Of a stretch of 64,000 nt of DNA, positions 1-10,606 are shown piece by piece (the stretch's first letter is position 1; every line of letters begins with the position of its first letter). Position numbers and translations under genes: made by a program. The stretch covers positions 101,839 to 165,838 of the forward strand of contig CAMXCT020001117.1 of assembly GCA_947184155.2 (NCBI GenBank). Reading direction: 5' to 3'. This DNA comes from Cladocopium goreaui. Its lineage: Eukaryota; Sar; Dinophyceae; Suessiales; Symbiodiniaceae. The notes below the pieces were generated by a model. The model ran no database searches and had not been told where the DNA came from. It worked only from the letters and a program-made list of their open reading frames with translations.

Positions 1-1058
1 ACTGCTACTGCTACTGCTACTGCTACTGCTACTGCTGCTGCTGCTGCTACTGCTACTGCTACTGCTACTGCTACTGCTACTGCTACTGCTACTGCTACTG
101 CTACTACTGCTACTACTACTACGACTACTACGACTACTACGACTACTACACCTACTACCTACTACCTAATACCTACTAACTACTACTAACTACTACTAAC
201 TACTACTAACTACTACTAACTACTACTAACTACTACTAACTACTACTAACTACTACCTACTACTACTAACTACTACTAACTACTACTAACTACTACTAAC
301 TACTACAAACTACTACTAACTAGTACTAACTAGTACTAACTAGTACTAACTAGTACTAACTACTACCAACTACTACCAATTACTACCAACTACTACCAAC
401 TACTACCTACTACTACCTACCAACTACCACTAACTACTACTAACTACTACTAACTACTACCAACTACTACTAACTACTACTAACTACTACTAACTACTAC
501 TAACTACTACTAACTACTACTAACTACTGCTAACTACTACTAACTACTAACTACTACTAACTACTACTAACTACTACTAACTACTACTAACTACTACTAA
601 CTACTACTAACTACTACTAACTACTACTAACTACTACTAGCTACTACTAACTACTACTAACTACTACTACTACTCCTACTACTACTACCACTACTACTAC
701 TACTCCTCCTACTACTACTACTCCTACTCCTACTCTACTACTACTACTACTGCTGCTACTACTGCTACTACTGCTACTACTGCTACTACTGCTACTACTG
801 CTACTACTGCTACTACTGCTACTACTGCTACTACCTACTAAGTACTAAGTACTAAGTACTAAGTACTAAGTACTAAGTACTAAGTACTAAGTACTAACTA
901 CTAACTACTACTACAAACTAACTACTAACTACTAACTACTAACTACTAACTACTAACAACAACAACTACTACTATTACTACTGCTGCTACTACTACTACT
1001 GCTGCTACTACTACTACTATTACTACTACTACTACTACTATTACTACTACTACTACTG

Positions 1059-1095
<37 letters not shown>
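1..1095. repeat. ACT/CTA triplet and 10-bp satellite block
   Basis: The block is continuous low-complexity DNA. It opens with an ACTGCT hexamer tract to about 125, continues as a CTACTACTAA decamer array at roughly 180-660, a short AAGTACT heptamer run near 838-895, and CTA/CTG triplets to 1095. Units vary by single substitutions such as TAGTACTAAC. No coding sense is supported. Confidence 0.95.
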
Positions 1096-1097
<2 letters not shown>

Positions 1098-1472
1098 TGC
1101 TGTCGCAATTACGTGGCTAAGAAAGCCTGCCTATGGGGGACAGACAGTGGCTGTTTGTTGTATGCCTTCTGGTTCGTGCAAGTATTTCTACAAAGCTGGT
1201 TTCGTCGGTGTGCCGATTGCATTTCCAAATCCCAGGGTGGTTTGAGTAACCTTAGTTTGGGGACTATTGTGTGTAGACTATTCATGTGAATGCAGAAGCA
1301 GATGCGTGAGCGGGAGGCAAACGCCGCCCACATGTCAGTGGTACAACTACCGCCCAACAATAGTTTAGAACCTCCAGTCGACGTTACATTACAACTACAA
1401 CTACACTACTTCACTCACACTACACCACACCACTGCAACCACTGCAACCACTCCAAAAAACACGACTCCAAC

Positions 1473-1589
1473 CACCTGTCGGTCCATCAGTGGATTCGCT
1501 CTGCCATCCGTGAGTCACAACAGTCAATCTCTCCTATAGGTTTCCTGTTTTTGAAACTTCCGCCACTGCCTTGTGCCGTACTACTGGTA
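1473..1589 (+). repeat. dispersed repeat A, copy 1 (117 bp)
   Basis: This 117-bp segment recurs at 22175-22291 with about ten mismatches and no length change. Nothing around the two copies is alike, so it is a dispersed repeat rather than a segmental duplication. It ends 18 bp before repeat B copy 1. No terminal repeats or target duplications were recognised. Confidence 0.85.
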
Positions 1590-1606
1590 TAATCGTATAT
1601 TACTTT

Positions 1607-1990
1607 ATCGAAGGAAGTTTAGAAGTCAAACTTCCGACAATCTGGACAGTTGGAAAAGCAAACGTGGGAAGAGTCAGAGAAGAGAAGAAAAGAAGAAAGA
1701 AGATCAAAAAAGAGAAAGTCTCCGAATAAAGAAGATCCAGGTGCGCGAAAAGGTAGGAAAGTCGCGAAACACTGTATTTTTCGAATGATTTGTGGCTCCG
1801 GAGGGTCGAAAAGTAGGCTTGCTAAAGCGGCAGGTGCGGGGCCATCTGGCGATGAGAGATGAAAAATTGCACGCCGTTGTGGCGCGAAGCACATTTCGAA
1901 GTCAAAAGTGTAAAAAACTGACGGGTTCAGACCACTTTTGGAAGTTGAGATGTCGAGAAAGTGCACGCCGTTGTGGCGCGAAGCACATGC
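1607..1990 (+). mobile_element. dispersed hairpin repeat B, copy 1
   Basis: The copy begins with the inverted repeat GGAAGTTT-AGAAGTC-AAACTTCC, preceded by ATCGAA. A purine-rich AGAAGA stretch follows, then a segment containing GGCTCCGGAGGGTCGAAAAG. It ends with two units of a 94-bp tandem repeat marked by CGCCGTTGTGGCGCGAAGCA at 1872 and 1966. Related copies lie at 20199-20835 (plus) and 55975-56262 (minus). It has no protein-coding sense and looks like a non-autonomous element, class unknown. Confidence 0.75.
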
Positions 1991-1995
1991 CTTAC

Positions 1996-2475
1996 TTGCT
2001 TTCTCGCTTCTTCAGTGCTGCTTTTTGCTTTCAGCCCTCAGGATCTTACAGGCACAGACAATGCTGTTTCTTATGTGGAGCTGTATCCCACACTGTCGAA
2101 GGGGAGTCCGAGGGTTTGATCTACACGAATTTTGGCCGAGATGCAGAGTATCGGCAAGAGCATCTTGGCTGCAAGGGCTGCTCACATGATCACATATCGT
2201 GGGCCATGGCTCCCATGCACGTGATCTGAGGCTGACATCGACAAACGATTTCATTGACTGCAATGGGGACACCCCTTTCACCACGATTCCTGGTTTTTCT
2301 CCATGGAGATGCTTAGATACAATTTGTGCGCTTTGAGCTGCTTGCAACTCTACAACATATATTTTGGTGGTGTTAAATTGAATTCAAATAACCCCAAATC
2401 AGGAATCTATCCAGGCCTGCTTCATATACTCGATTTGACGGTATATCCAGACCTTTATCCAAGTTCATTTCTGGT
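1996..2475. other. unique sequence, no gene recognised
   Basis: This is ordinary-looking unique DNA with short ORFs on both strands. None carries a recognisable motif. Confidence 0.5.
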
Positions 2476-2855
2476 TGGACGGATCGCCCGAACATCTTCA
2501 ATGGCCGCACACGTGATGAAAGACTACAAGAGATCTACTTGAAGTATGTTCAGTGGTGTCGTGACAACAGACCCTTATCTTCAGCATGCATTTCCTTCAT
2601 AAGTTTGTTTGGATTTTAAATATGTTTAACAAAAACACAAATATGTGGGAATTTCGTTCAAATTTCTTTGTGGCCAGCTGAGGTATTCCCAATGGTTGCC
2701 GGGCACGATCTATCTTTTTTTTGAAGAGCAGCTTACAACCCAAGGCTAATGCTTATCCTTCGATAGGCCAGAAAAAATTCAATGGTGCTGCTGCTAGGAT
2801 GATGCTGAACTTTTTTGCGGAACGGGCACAAGAAATTCAAAGATCTCATCCATGA
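2476..2855 (+). pseudogene. two exon-like fragments of an unrecognised dinoflagellate gene
   Basis: Two open pieces read as protein. 2476-2619 gives a piece containing NIFNGRTRDERLQEIYLKYV followed by QWCRDNR. 2742-2855 gives a piece containing YPSIGQKKFNGAAARMMLNF followed by FAERAQEIQ. Between them lies AT-rich DNA with stops. The amphipathic YxKYxxWC pattern followed by a YPS...AARMM helix resembles a repetitive protein family I associate with dinoflagellate genomes, but I cannot name it. The pieces could be exons of a host gene or a decayed mobile-element ORF. No splice sites were fixed. Confidence 0.35.
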
Positions 2856-2915
2856 GATGTTTATGGGTGGCCTGGTGTGGATTTAAGCTTTTGGTTAGGT
2901 GAAACAATACCTAGC

Positions 2916-3021
2916 CTTTTGACCTTTTAATGCTTGAGCCACAAGGTGGATTGCGACGTGCGCAATGGCTTTTGACCTTTTAATGCTTGAGCCACAAGGT
3001 GGATTGCGACGTGCGCAATGG
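2916..3021 (+). repeat. 53-bp tandem duplication
   Basis: The segment starting CTTTTGACCTTTTAATGC at 2916 is repeated directly at 2969, a spacing of 53 bp, nearly without change. It lies immediately upstream of the 21-bp minisatellite. Confidence 0.9.
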
Positions 3022-3086
3022 CCTTTGCAGAGATCGGCGCGCTTTTTGCAGCCAACCCCCGTGGACCGCTACCTGCTGTCGATCTT

Positions 3087-4287
3087 GGCTGAATCTCCCA
3101 TTGTGGTGGCTGAATCTCCCATTGTGGTGGCTGAATCTCCCATTGCGGTGGCTGAATCTCCCATTGTTATGGTGGCTGAAGCTCCCATTGTGGTGGCTGA
3201 ATCTCCCATTGCGGTGGCTGAATCTGCCATTGCGGTGGCTGAATCTCCCGTTGCGGTGGCTGAATCTCCCGTTGTGGTGGCTGAATCTCCGTGGCTGAAT
3301 ATCCCATTGTGGTGGCTGAATCTCCCATTGCGGTGGCTGAATCTCCCCGGTGGCTGTATCTCCCATTGTGGTGGCTGAATCTCCCATTGCAGTGGCTGAA
3401 TCTCCCATTGTCCCATTGCTCCGTGGCTGAATCTCCCATTGTGGTGGCTGAATCTTTCCATGAATCTCCCATTGTGGTGGCTGAATCTCCCATTGTGGTG
3501 GCTGAATCTTTCCATTGCTGTGGCTGAATCTCCCATTGTGGTGGCTGAATCTCGCATTGTGGTGGCTGAATCTTTCATTGTGGTGGCTGAATTTCCCATT
3601 GTGGTGGCTGAATCTCCCATTGTTGTGGCTGAATCTCCTCCCATTTTGGTGCTTGAATCTCCCATTGTGGTGGCTGAATCTCCCATTGCAGTTGCTGAAT
3701 CTCCCATTGTCCCATTGTGGTGGCTGAATCTCCGTGGCTGAATCTCCCATTGTGGTGGCTGAATCTCTCATTGTGGTGCCCATTGTGGTGGCTGAATCTC
3801 CCATTGTTATGGTGGCTGAAGCTCCCATTGTGGTGGCTGAATCTCCCGTTGAGGTGGCTGAATCTCTCATTGTGGTGGCTGAATCTCCCATTGTGGTGGC
3901 TGAGGTGGCTGAATCTCCAATTGTGGTGGCTGAATCTCCCGTTGTGGTGGCTGAATCTCCGTGGCTGAATATCCCATTGTGGTGGCTGAATCTCCCATTG
4001 CGGTGGCTGAATCTCCCCGGTGGCTGTATCTCCCATTGCGGTGGCTGAATCTCCCATTGTGGTGGCTGAATCTCCCATTGCGGTGGCTGAATCACCCATT
4101 GTGGTGGGTGAATCTCGCATTGCGGTGGCTGAATCTCCCATTGAGGTGGCTGAATCTCCCATTGCGGTGGCTGAATCTCGCGTTGTGGGGGTGGCTGAAT
4201 CTCCAATTGTGGTGGTGGCTGAATCTCCCATTGTGGTGGTGGCTGAATCTCCCATTGTGGTGGTCCCATTGTGGTTTCTGAATCTCC
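3087..4287 (+). repeat. 21-bp minisatellite (GTGGTGGCTGAATCTCCCATT)
   Basis: About 55 units of a 21-bp repeat run through this block, with deletions such as GGCTGAATCTCCGTGGCTG and insertions. Because 21 is divisible by three, the array is open in several frames: VVAESPI on plus, and WEIQPPQ, GRFSHHN and MGDSATT on minus. A 429-codon minus frame spans nearly all of it. There is no start context, flanking domain or single conserved frame, so I treat it as non-coding. Confidence 0.9.
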
Positions 4288-4462
4288 TCCTAGACAACAG
4301 GAGCCTGTCTTGTTTTGTGGGATTGCACCACCACATTGGAGATTCTGGTTCCGGTTCGATTGGTTCGAACCGTTCCATGGATAGGTTCACAGCGGTTAGG
4401 TTCCACTTGGTTCGGTTCCTACTTCAGGTTCCTGCGGTTCCACGGTTAGGTTACTAACTACC
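4288..4462. other. GGTTC-rich junction before the copia remnant
   Basis: The stretch contains repeated GGTTCGGTTCC-like words. No gene or LTR was recognised. It forms the boundary where the upstream half of the copia integrase is missing. Confidence 0.4.
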
Positions 4463-5230
4463 ATGTATGTGTACCTTCAACCCTTGGTGTTGACCAAGGC
4501 CATGAAAGCCATGAAAATCCCCTGTGATCACTCGTTGGCAGGGAAGACTAGGAACAACTCCCTTGCGGAGAGGAACAACCAATTCCTTCTTGTGGCTACC
4601 ACTACATGTATGTTGGAAGCTGCATGGAACACTTCCCTGCATCTGGAAATTTGCCATAAGATGTGTAAGCCACCTGCTTAACATGGAACCCAATGACCAG
4701 GAAGTATAAGCGCTTGGTGCAAGCTTCATGGCGAAGAGTTCAGCGGGAAGATGATCCCATTTGGAGCATTGGTGTACTTCAAGCCAAGTGGTGCAAGACA
4801 CGTAGAACAAAAGCACAAGTTTGATATCATGGGAATCCCAGGCGTATTAGCGGGGTATGACTTGGCTCCGGGATTGCACTGGTCGAGAAAGTATCGTGTT
4901 TGGGCATTGGCCGATTGGTCAAAGCAGGCATACGACACCAGTGCACCGATACTCAAGCTGAAGACCCCCCACTGCACTGAGAGGGTCGAGTTGAAAGAGC
5001 CCTTGGAATTCCCGTGCAAGGTCAACTATGAGAAGATCAGCGTGACAATTGATGGCTTGAAGGAGAAGGATAGATTGGACGGGAGCCCTGATTACCTTCC
5101 GTTGCCGCCTCGGGACGATGATGATGATGATGATGATGATGATGATCAAGACGGTGGCAGTGAAGACGGGCCTGGCCTGACTGCAAAGGAAAGGTCAGCG
5201 TCGAGGATGAAATACGGAAGGGGGTTGAGG
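4463..5230 (+). pseudogene. copia integrase, C-terminal half
   Basis: One frame reads through this region apart from a TAA at 4679 and a TGA shortly after. Near the start, NSLAERNNQ matches the AER-N motif that holds the third catalytic acid of a DDE integrase. Further on, IPFGALVYFKPSG, KFDIMGIPGVLAGYDLAPG and KYRVWALADW fit the post-catalytic region of dinoflagellate copia integrases. The first two catalytic Asp residues are missing because the 5' part is lost. A poly-Asp tract follows at about 5115-5150. Confidence 0.8.
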
Positions 5231-5238
5231 AGCTCGAG

Positions 5239-6138
5239 ATGGAAGGTGCTATCGAAGCTGCCCGACGGGCAGACCTACCTCCTGCTCCCTGGCTCGAACA
5301 AGTTCAACATGACCATGCTCCGAGGATTGAGGTTCCTGATGACATCCCCGAGCACGACCTTGGCGGAGAGGCTGGAGATGGAAAAGTATACCTCAATGAT
5401 GATGGGGAGAAAGTGAAGATCGACAAACGAGGACGCCCATACCGAATTGATGAAAGAGGCTTCAAGAAGTTCCATAATTTTCACGACCTGACAAATACAC
5501 TCCAAAGGAATGGCGGAGAATTCCGCATGAAAGACGAAAAGAGATTATCAAAGTTCAGGAGATGGAAGCGGAAGCATATCTTGAGAAGGAAAGGAGAAAA
5601 GTGGAACGGAAAGTCAAAGAGACAGAGGACAAAGCCGTCGAGAAAGAAGAGAAGAAGAAGAAGTCAAAGAAATCCTCTGGGTCAAAAGACAAGGACAAGG
5701 GCCATGATGTTGGAGTGTCTGTTGATCAGGATCATGTGAAGCGAGGAAAAGTCTTTTATTATAAAGTGGCCCCAATCTTCCGCCGGAAGTACGGGCATCG
5801 CAAGTGCTGTGGAGACCGACTCGTCTGACACAGATGTACCTGGTGATGATGACTTCCTCATCGAATGGGACGAATGGTCTGAGTTCGAGAAAGGGTATGG
5901 ACCGAATTCTACCTGGATCAAGGATAAAGAATACAACTTTGAATCTGGAAAAGTGGTCACGGCTGCGCCGCGGTCATACCACCCCACAAAAACATTGAAA
6001 CCCCAGGAGAGCATGGTGAGCAACCATCCATTTCCATGTATGCCTTGTGTAAAGCACCATGAAACTCACCGAGAAAAGCTGAACGGTGACACCAACGGCA
6101 TCAACATTAGCAAAGATGTTCAACACCGTAGTGGCTAG
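5239..6138 (+). pseudogene. charged linker between integrase and RT (copia pol)
   Basis: Three overlapping frames (5239-5739, 5562-5828, 5809-6138) read as a Lys/Glu-rich, partly coiled-coil-like segment with VYLNDDGEKVKIDKRGRPYR and later WDEWSEFEKGYGPNSTWIKD. This length of charged sequence between integrase and RT is usual for copia Pol. The frame changes are decay. No catalytic motif is present. Confidence 0.6.
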
Positions 6139-6212
6139 ACCAGTCGGTAGGAAAGAAATGATGGAAAATGATGATTCTCGTAAATCCATGCGCAACGCAT
6201 GTTTAGGTCAAC

Positions 6213-6773
6213 ATGCTGAGGGAGCCTATGACAGTCTATGATATTAGTGTGGTTGGAGAGTACGATGGTGTGGTAGCTGAAGCGAAGAAGACTGGGAAAG
6301 AAGTTCATATGGCTAGAATTCATGGCATTTGCGCGGAGAAGAACTTTCAACTTCCCAAAGGTCATCCGAATCGCAAATTTAAAGGACGTGGCGTGCTCGT
6401 CCGGAACCAGGTGAAGAACCAGTTCTGGGAAGCCGCATTCTTTCAGGACCTTGGGATCTCTCCAGCAACTTTTGAGGCATCCCGGCGGGCTGATTTCTAT
6501 CCATGTTTGCCTGGAAACGATGTGAAACTTGCTGATGCAATACAAGCATACATTCAAGCAAAACTTGCTGGACCACCTTGTTGGGTTGAGTTACCAGAGG
6601 ATGCATGGCCTGATGATATCAACTTCCGGAAGTTCCGTAGACCAGTGGTACGATTGATTAAAGCCCTTTATGGTCATCCGGATTCGGGTACAATGTGGGA
6701 ACAGCATTGTGATCGGAATGTGGAGTTGAACTTCATTCCTGTTGGGGAAGAATGGCCATCTATGTATCCATAA
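6213..6773 (+). pseudogene. copia reverse transcriptase, fingers and palm
   Basis: The frame shows a copia RVT_2 RT: KFKGRGVLVRNQVKNQFWEA, FQDLGISPATFEASRRADFY (motif A region), GNDVKLADAIQAYIQAKL, and RLIKALYGHPDSGTMWEQHC. It ends at a TAA at 6771. Just beyond, in another frame, the catalytic YVDD box reads YVGD (about 6801), losing one metal-binding Asp. The polymerase is therefore dead on two counts. It would have copied the element RNA in cytoplasmic particles. Confidence 0.85.
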
Positions 6774-6815
6774 GGAGCTCAAGCTTTTACTGGTGATCTA
6801 TGTTGGTGATTTGAA

Positions 6816-7607
6816 TTGGGAAGGCCGAAAGAGAACCTAGCGAAGGGTTGGGAGATGCTTAGATCCAAACTTAAAATTGAACCAGAGACAGACCTCGGTT
6901 TGTATCTAGGGCTAGGGTGTTTGTTGAGCAAAGGATCCTCCAAACTTCGCGATGGGACTTCGGTATCAACTTTGACCTACGACATGGAAGGTTTGTTGAA
7001 GCTGTCGGTTGAAAGGTGCTTGGAAATTGTTGGGAAAGATACCAAACTGAAGAAGGTTTCAACACCAAGTCTACCTGAGGAGACCAAGAATCACAAATCA
7101 TGTGCACCATGCCCCGGGGATCCCAAGAAAAGTGTAACTTGTCCATGGAATGCACATAATTTTGATCCAGCAGCCTCAATGCCTTATCAGCATGGGACCA
7201 GCGAAGATGACGTCTCTTCGTCGGAGTCTGCTCGAGGCGCGCTTGCTCCGCATGCCGCCAGCGCTTTGATGAAGCTGCTCTACGCGGCGAGGATCGCTCG
7301 TTTTGATCTACTACGATCGATTAACTCTTTGGCCAGGAATGTCACCAAGTGGACTGTTGACGACGATGCCAAACTTTACCATCTCATGTGTTACGTCAAT
7401 TCCAGTTTGTCAAAGAGAATGGCGGGCTGGGTTGGGGACACGTCTGATGGGCTCTCCCTATCACTGTTTGCTGATGCTGACTTTGCGGGATGTTCCAAGT
7501 CATTAAGGTCTACATCAGGGTCGCATATGCACATTCAACGGGAACACCCGTTTCCCATTGTCTGGAGGCAGCAAGCGACAAGTGTGCATAAGCCACCCTA
7601 CCCCTGA
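6816..7607 (+). pseudogene. copia RT thumb and RNase H
   Basis: The frame begins GRPKENLAKGWEML, typical of the region after the copia YVDD box, and passes through AAKxLYAARIARFDLLRSIN-like connection sequence to LFADADFAGCSKSLRSTSG at about 7465-7520. The latter is the first conserved box of copia RNase H, with ADAD supplying the first catalytic Asp. The frame closes at 7607, and RNase H continues in another frame (VAADATLRTMGLPAL). Confidence 0.85.
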
Positions 7608-7612
7608 AGCGG

Positions 7613-8577
7613 AGATTGTAGCAGCTGATGCTACTCTTCGGACCATGGGTCTCCCCGCTTTGAGCATATGGGAAACTTTGACACAGGGAAATCACCCAAA
7701 CTACTGTTTCATGATGACAATCAAAGTATGATCGGTGTGGTCAGATCTGGGAAGAATCCAACTATGAGGCATCTGGAAAGGACTCATGGGATTTCCATCA
7801 CTTCAATGCACGAGCAATTTCAAGAAATCCAACTATGTGCTGATGTATGAAGTGACATCCAAACTGGCAGCTGACATACACACCGAGGGATTTAAGAATC
7901 CACTTGCCTGGAAAAGGGCATGCATGTTAATCAATTTGTTAGATCCGGGGGATCTTGGCACGAAGGAGCTCAGTGATATGGTGAAGCCAACCACTGATGT
8001 CGACACGACCGTTCGTCAAGTATTCCAATCCCGGACCAATGAAGTACCCAATTTTCCATACACAGAAACACCAATTTTACCCTCAGAAGTGTATCAAAAG
8101 GGCTTATCTGCCAAAGAGCAAGTGCAACAATTGCTTGGCATGGACCCTATTTTGTTTGTGAAGACACCGGTCTACTTCCGCAAGCGACCTCCGGGGATCT
8201 TCGCGGCGAAGGACTACCTTCGGAGCACATGGATATTGACTCATGGCAAATGGGAAAAGGCTGAAGACAGAGTTACAGTCTTGGAACAGCAAGATCGATT
8301 TGATCGTTGGGTTGAAAGAGCCTGTTTTCAGTACCATCCCCTTAATCATGTTACACCTGCTCCAAAAGCAGCATGTCATGGTAGTCCGGCAAGATCGCGA
8401 CGCGGTTATCCGGCTTCACAAGAAAGCATCGGAAACATGGGGCACGATCCGGCAAGATCGCGACGCGGTTATCCGGCTTCACCAGAAAGCATCGGAGCTG
8501 TGAAGCATTGCCCGGCAAGATCGCGACGCGGTTATCCGGCTTCACAAGCAAGTATCGGATCCGAGAAGAACACATAA
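7613..8577 (+). pseudogene. copia RNase H end and C-terminal tail with repeats
   Basis: After the frame change, EAEIVAADATLRTMGLP and a frame from 7786 give the last RNase H block: KLAADIHTEGFKNPLAWKRA at about 7861-7920, matching the final ADI-T-K box of copia RNase H. A tail of about 150 residues follows, with no known domain but with YFRKRPPGIFAAKDYLRSTW. It ends in three exact-length 21-residue repeats. The stop is TAA at 8575. Confidence 0.75.
8386..8574 (+). repeat. three in-frame 63-bp repeats (PARSRRGYPAS unit)
   Basis: Units start at 8386, 8449 and 8512, exactly 63 bp apart. Each encodes PARSRRGYPAS followed by (Q/P)(E/A)SIG. They are nearly identical at the DNA level inside a decayed gene, so they were expanded recently or kept similar by conversion. 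Confidence 0.9.
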
Positions 8578-8616
8578 GCTGATGACAACCTGTGGACATC
8601 TAACAAACACCCACGG

Positions 8617-9305
8617 TTGACAATGAGCACTGCTGGACTTTACCTTCGAGAGACTCCAGGTGAACACCCCATTACCGTTCATGCTGCGCCTCCATGCGCA
8701 GCTCGGGTGATCAACACGTTACTACGTATTGTTCATGGGGGGAGTGTCGGTTGGGGTGGTCTCCCTCATGGTTATCCTGACAATCTCTATCCTGACGAAA
8801 ATCAAGACCCAGACAAGAATCGAATTGTGATTAAGGGAGTCCCGGGAAGAATCATTGAAGACCGGCCCAGAAAACAGAAGTCAAGGAGGGATAGGAGATC
8901 AAGAGGAACAGTGCTGATGAATGGGTGTGGGAAGATGAATCAACCCTTATTCGAGTTCACAATGAGCCTAGAAGGAACCTGTTTGTTCCCAAAGAGGCAG
9001 GTTTTTTACCGTGTAGCTTGAAAAGGATCAGGGATGACAGAGTGACAACACAGAAGTTCCAATCCAACTCGAGGACCATTAGGGACTCGTGGAGAATGGT
9101 GGGAAACAACATCGAGAGCTCAAATCGTCGCAATGAGTTTTGGACCGGAAGGGCCATTTTCAAGGTGATTCCCAACATGCAATGGGGAGCATCTATGGTT
9201 GATGAATCGGACACTGAAGACCAAGGTTCATGCGGTGACTCAATTGTGGCATGTACCATATCTGAGAACATGGACATTATCCCTCTCGATGACATATGTT
9301 TATAA
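8617..9305 (+). pseudogene. copia tail ORF, LIRVHNEPRRNLFVP domain
   Basis: Two overlapping frames (8617-9021 and 8925-9305) form one reading. The second shows WEDESTLIRVHNEPRRNLFV, then DDRVTT...IRDSWR and RNEFWTGRAIF. This block, in which an arginine-rich motif precedes SWR and W(T)G-x-x-F, recurs in dinoflagellate copia polyproteins that I have seen, always near Gag- or Pol-like domains. Its function is unknown. It sits just before the methyltransferase-like ORF. Confidence 0.55.
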
Positions 9306-10606
9306 GCCATCAGTACAAGCTTCGACACTCGACTCGTAGATCACATGAATGGGACATCAAGATGGTTCTTCACAGGAAGAATGGGAAGAAGCTGGTCTAT
9401 CTTTTCAACAGGCCACCTTCCGACATATTGGTATCAGCATTCAAGGATTACGAAGTCGCTCTGGATATCCACGACATGAAGGATGAGACACCTTGTCTGT
9501 TACTAATGTGCGCTGAAGAGCAGAGCCTCATCACCAAGATTCACCAACGGGACAGATTCAAACTCATGCATGTAGTCACCGTTGCCGAGGATGACAAATT
9601 GTTATCACCTTTCGGTAGGGCCAAGTAGAAAAGGTGCATACGATCGTCAAGCGACTATGTGTTCTTCGCGGGCCCCTGCACGGGAGGATCTCCGTGGAAT
9701 CGACTGAACAGAAACATGGGCAGCCTGACCGCCCACAACATCGAACTGAGAGCCTTTGAGTACTGGGAATTATGGGAGGAATTCACAAAGTGTTTGAACG
9801 ACGCCCCATTTATCGGTGCCATGGCAATGTTAGAGTTACCAAGGGGTTGTGATTACTGGCGGGACAAACGGATAGTCGACATGATCAGAGGGACGGACTC
9901 TCACACCCATGAGTTTGACGGCTGCATGTACGGTTTGAGGTCGAGATTCAGAAACGTTGGAGTGCCCATCAAGAAACCATAGAAAATAATATCTTGGGGA
10001 TCATTCAGCAAACTGCATTCGAAGTGCGATGGCTCTCATGAACATGAACAGTGTGCAGGCAAAGAGACAAAGGTGACTCAACTATACACTGACGAAATTG
10101 TCAGAATCATATTGAAAGGTGTCAAGAATGAAATATTGCTTGACAGGGCATATGGAATACCGGTGAGAAGACAGAACCCAAAACATGATTCACTGAAAGT
10201 ATTACCATGTGTCATGCTCCAAAATCACATGAATGACAAACATCATCAGACATATCAGGACGAAGCAACTGTCAGGTCACTACTTTGTGGAGCTTTCCGG
10301 CGGAAGGTGACGGTAAGGCTATACCAGCGATGCTGGGACACCGAACCGGATCCGGAAGCCATCTCCAACACTTCGTCGGTGGCCATGGCGACAGGGGCTA
10401 CATCATCGACGGTCACCAGGGATGGAAAGGTAATCGCCCAACAATTTCAAGCGTGCCGACCGACGGTCCTGGTCTTGGAGGCAATCACCAGCAGAGGATT
10501 CGGGAACCAGATCCCGGCGAGGTTCACTACCTGGGCACAGGAGGCTGGGACGGTATCCAGGTGGATTGAGGCTGAAGTACCAGTACGTGGTGCTGATCGG
10601 CGATAG
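9296..10606 (+). pseudogene. methyltransferase-like ORF of the copia element
   Basis: One frame runs the whole length with only two stops, TAG at 9626 and TAG at 9980. Core motifs in order are FFAGPCTGGSPWNRLN (the PC dipeptide at about 9674-9679 looks like the catalytic PC of C5-cytosine methyltransferases), LELPRGCDYW, FDGCMYGL, a KP-stop-K position where the family usually has KPWK (TGG to TAG), ISWGS, then CDGSHEHEQCAG and TQLYTDEIV. The same chain of motifs, spaced similarly, is found in both YR elements of this window. A SAM-binding FxG motif is not evident here. Activity is unlikely. Confidence 0.6.

Noticed and set aside
2925-3000. Reverse spliced-leader relic (CTTGAGCCA twice)
   Set aside because: Only nine bases match, and the two hits are one site copied by the 53-bp duplication.
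2980-4269. 429-codon minus-strand ORF rich in WEIQPPQ and GDSATT
   Set aside because: It is generated by a 21-bp minisatellite lacking stops; frame content changes through the array and no flanking coding sequence exists.
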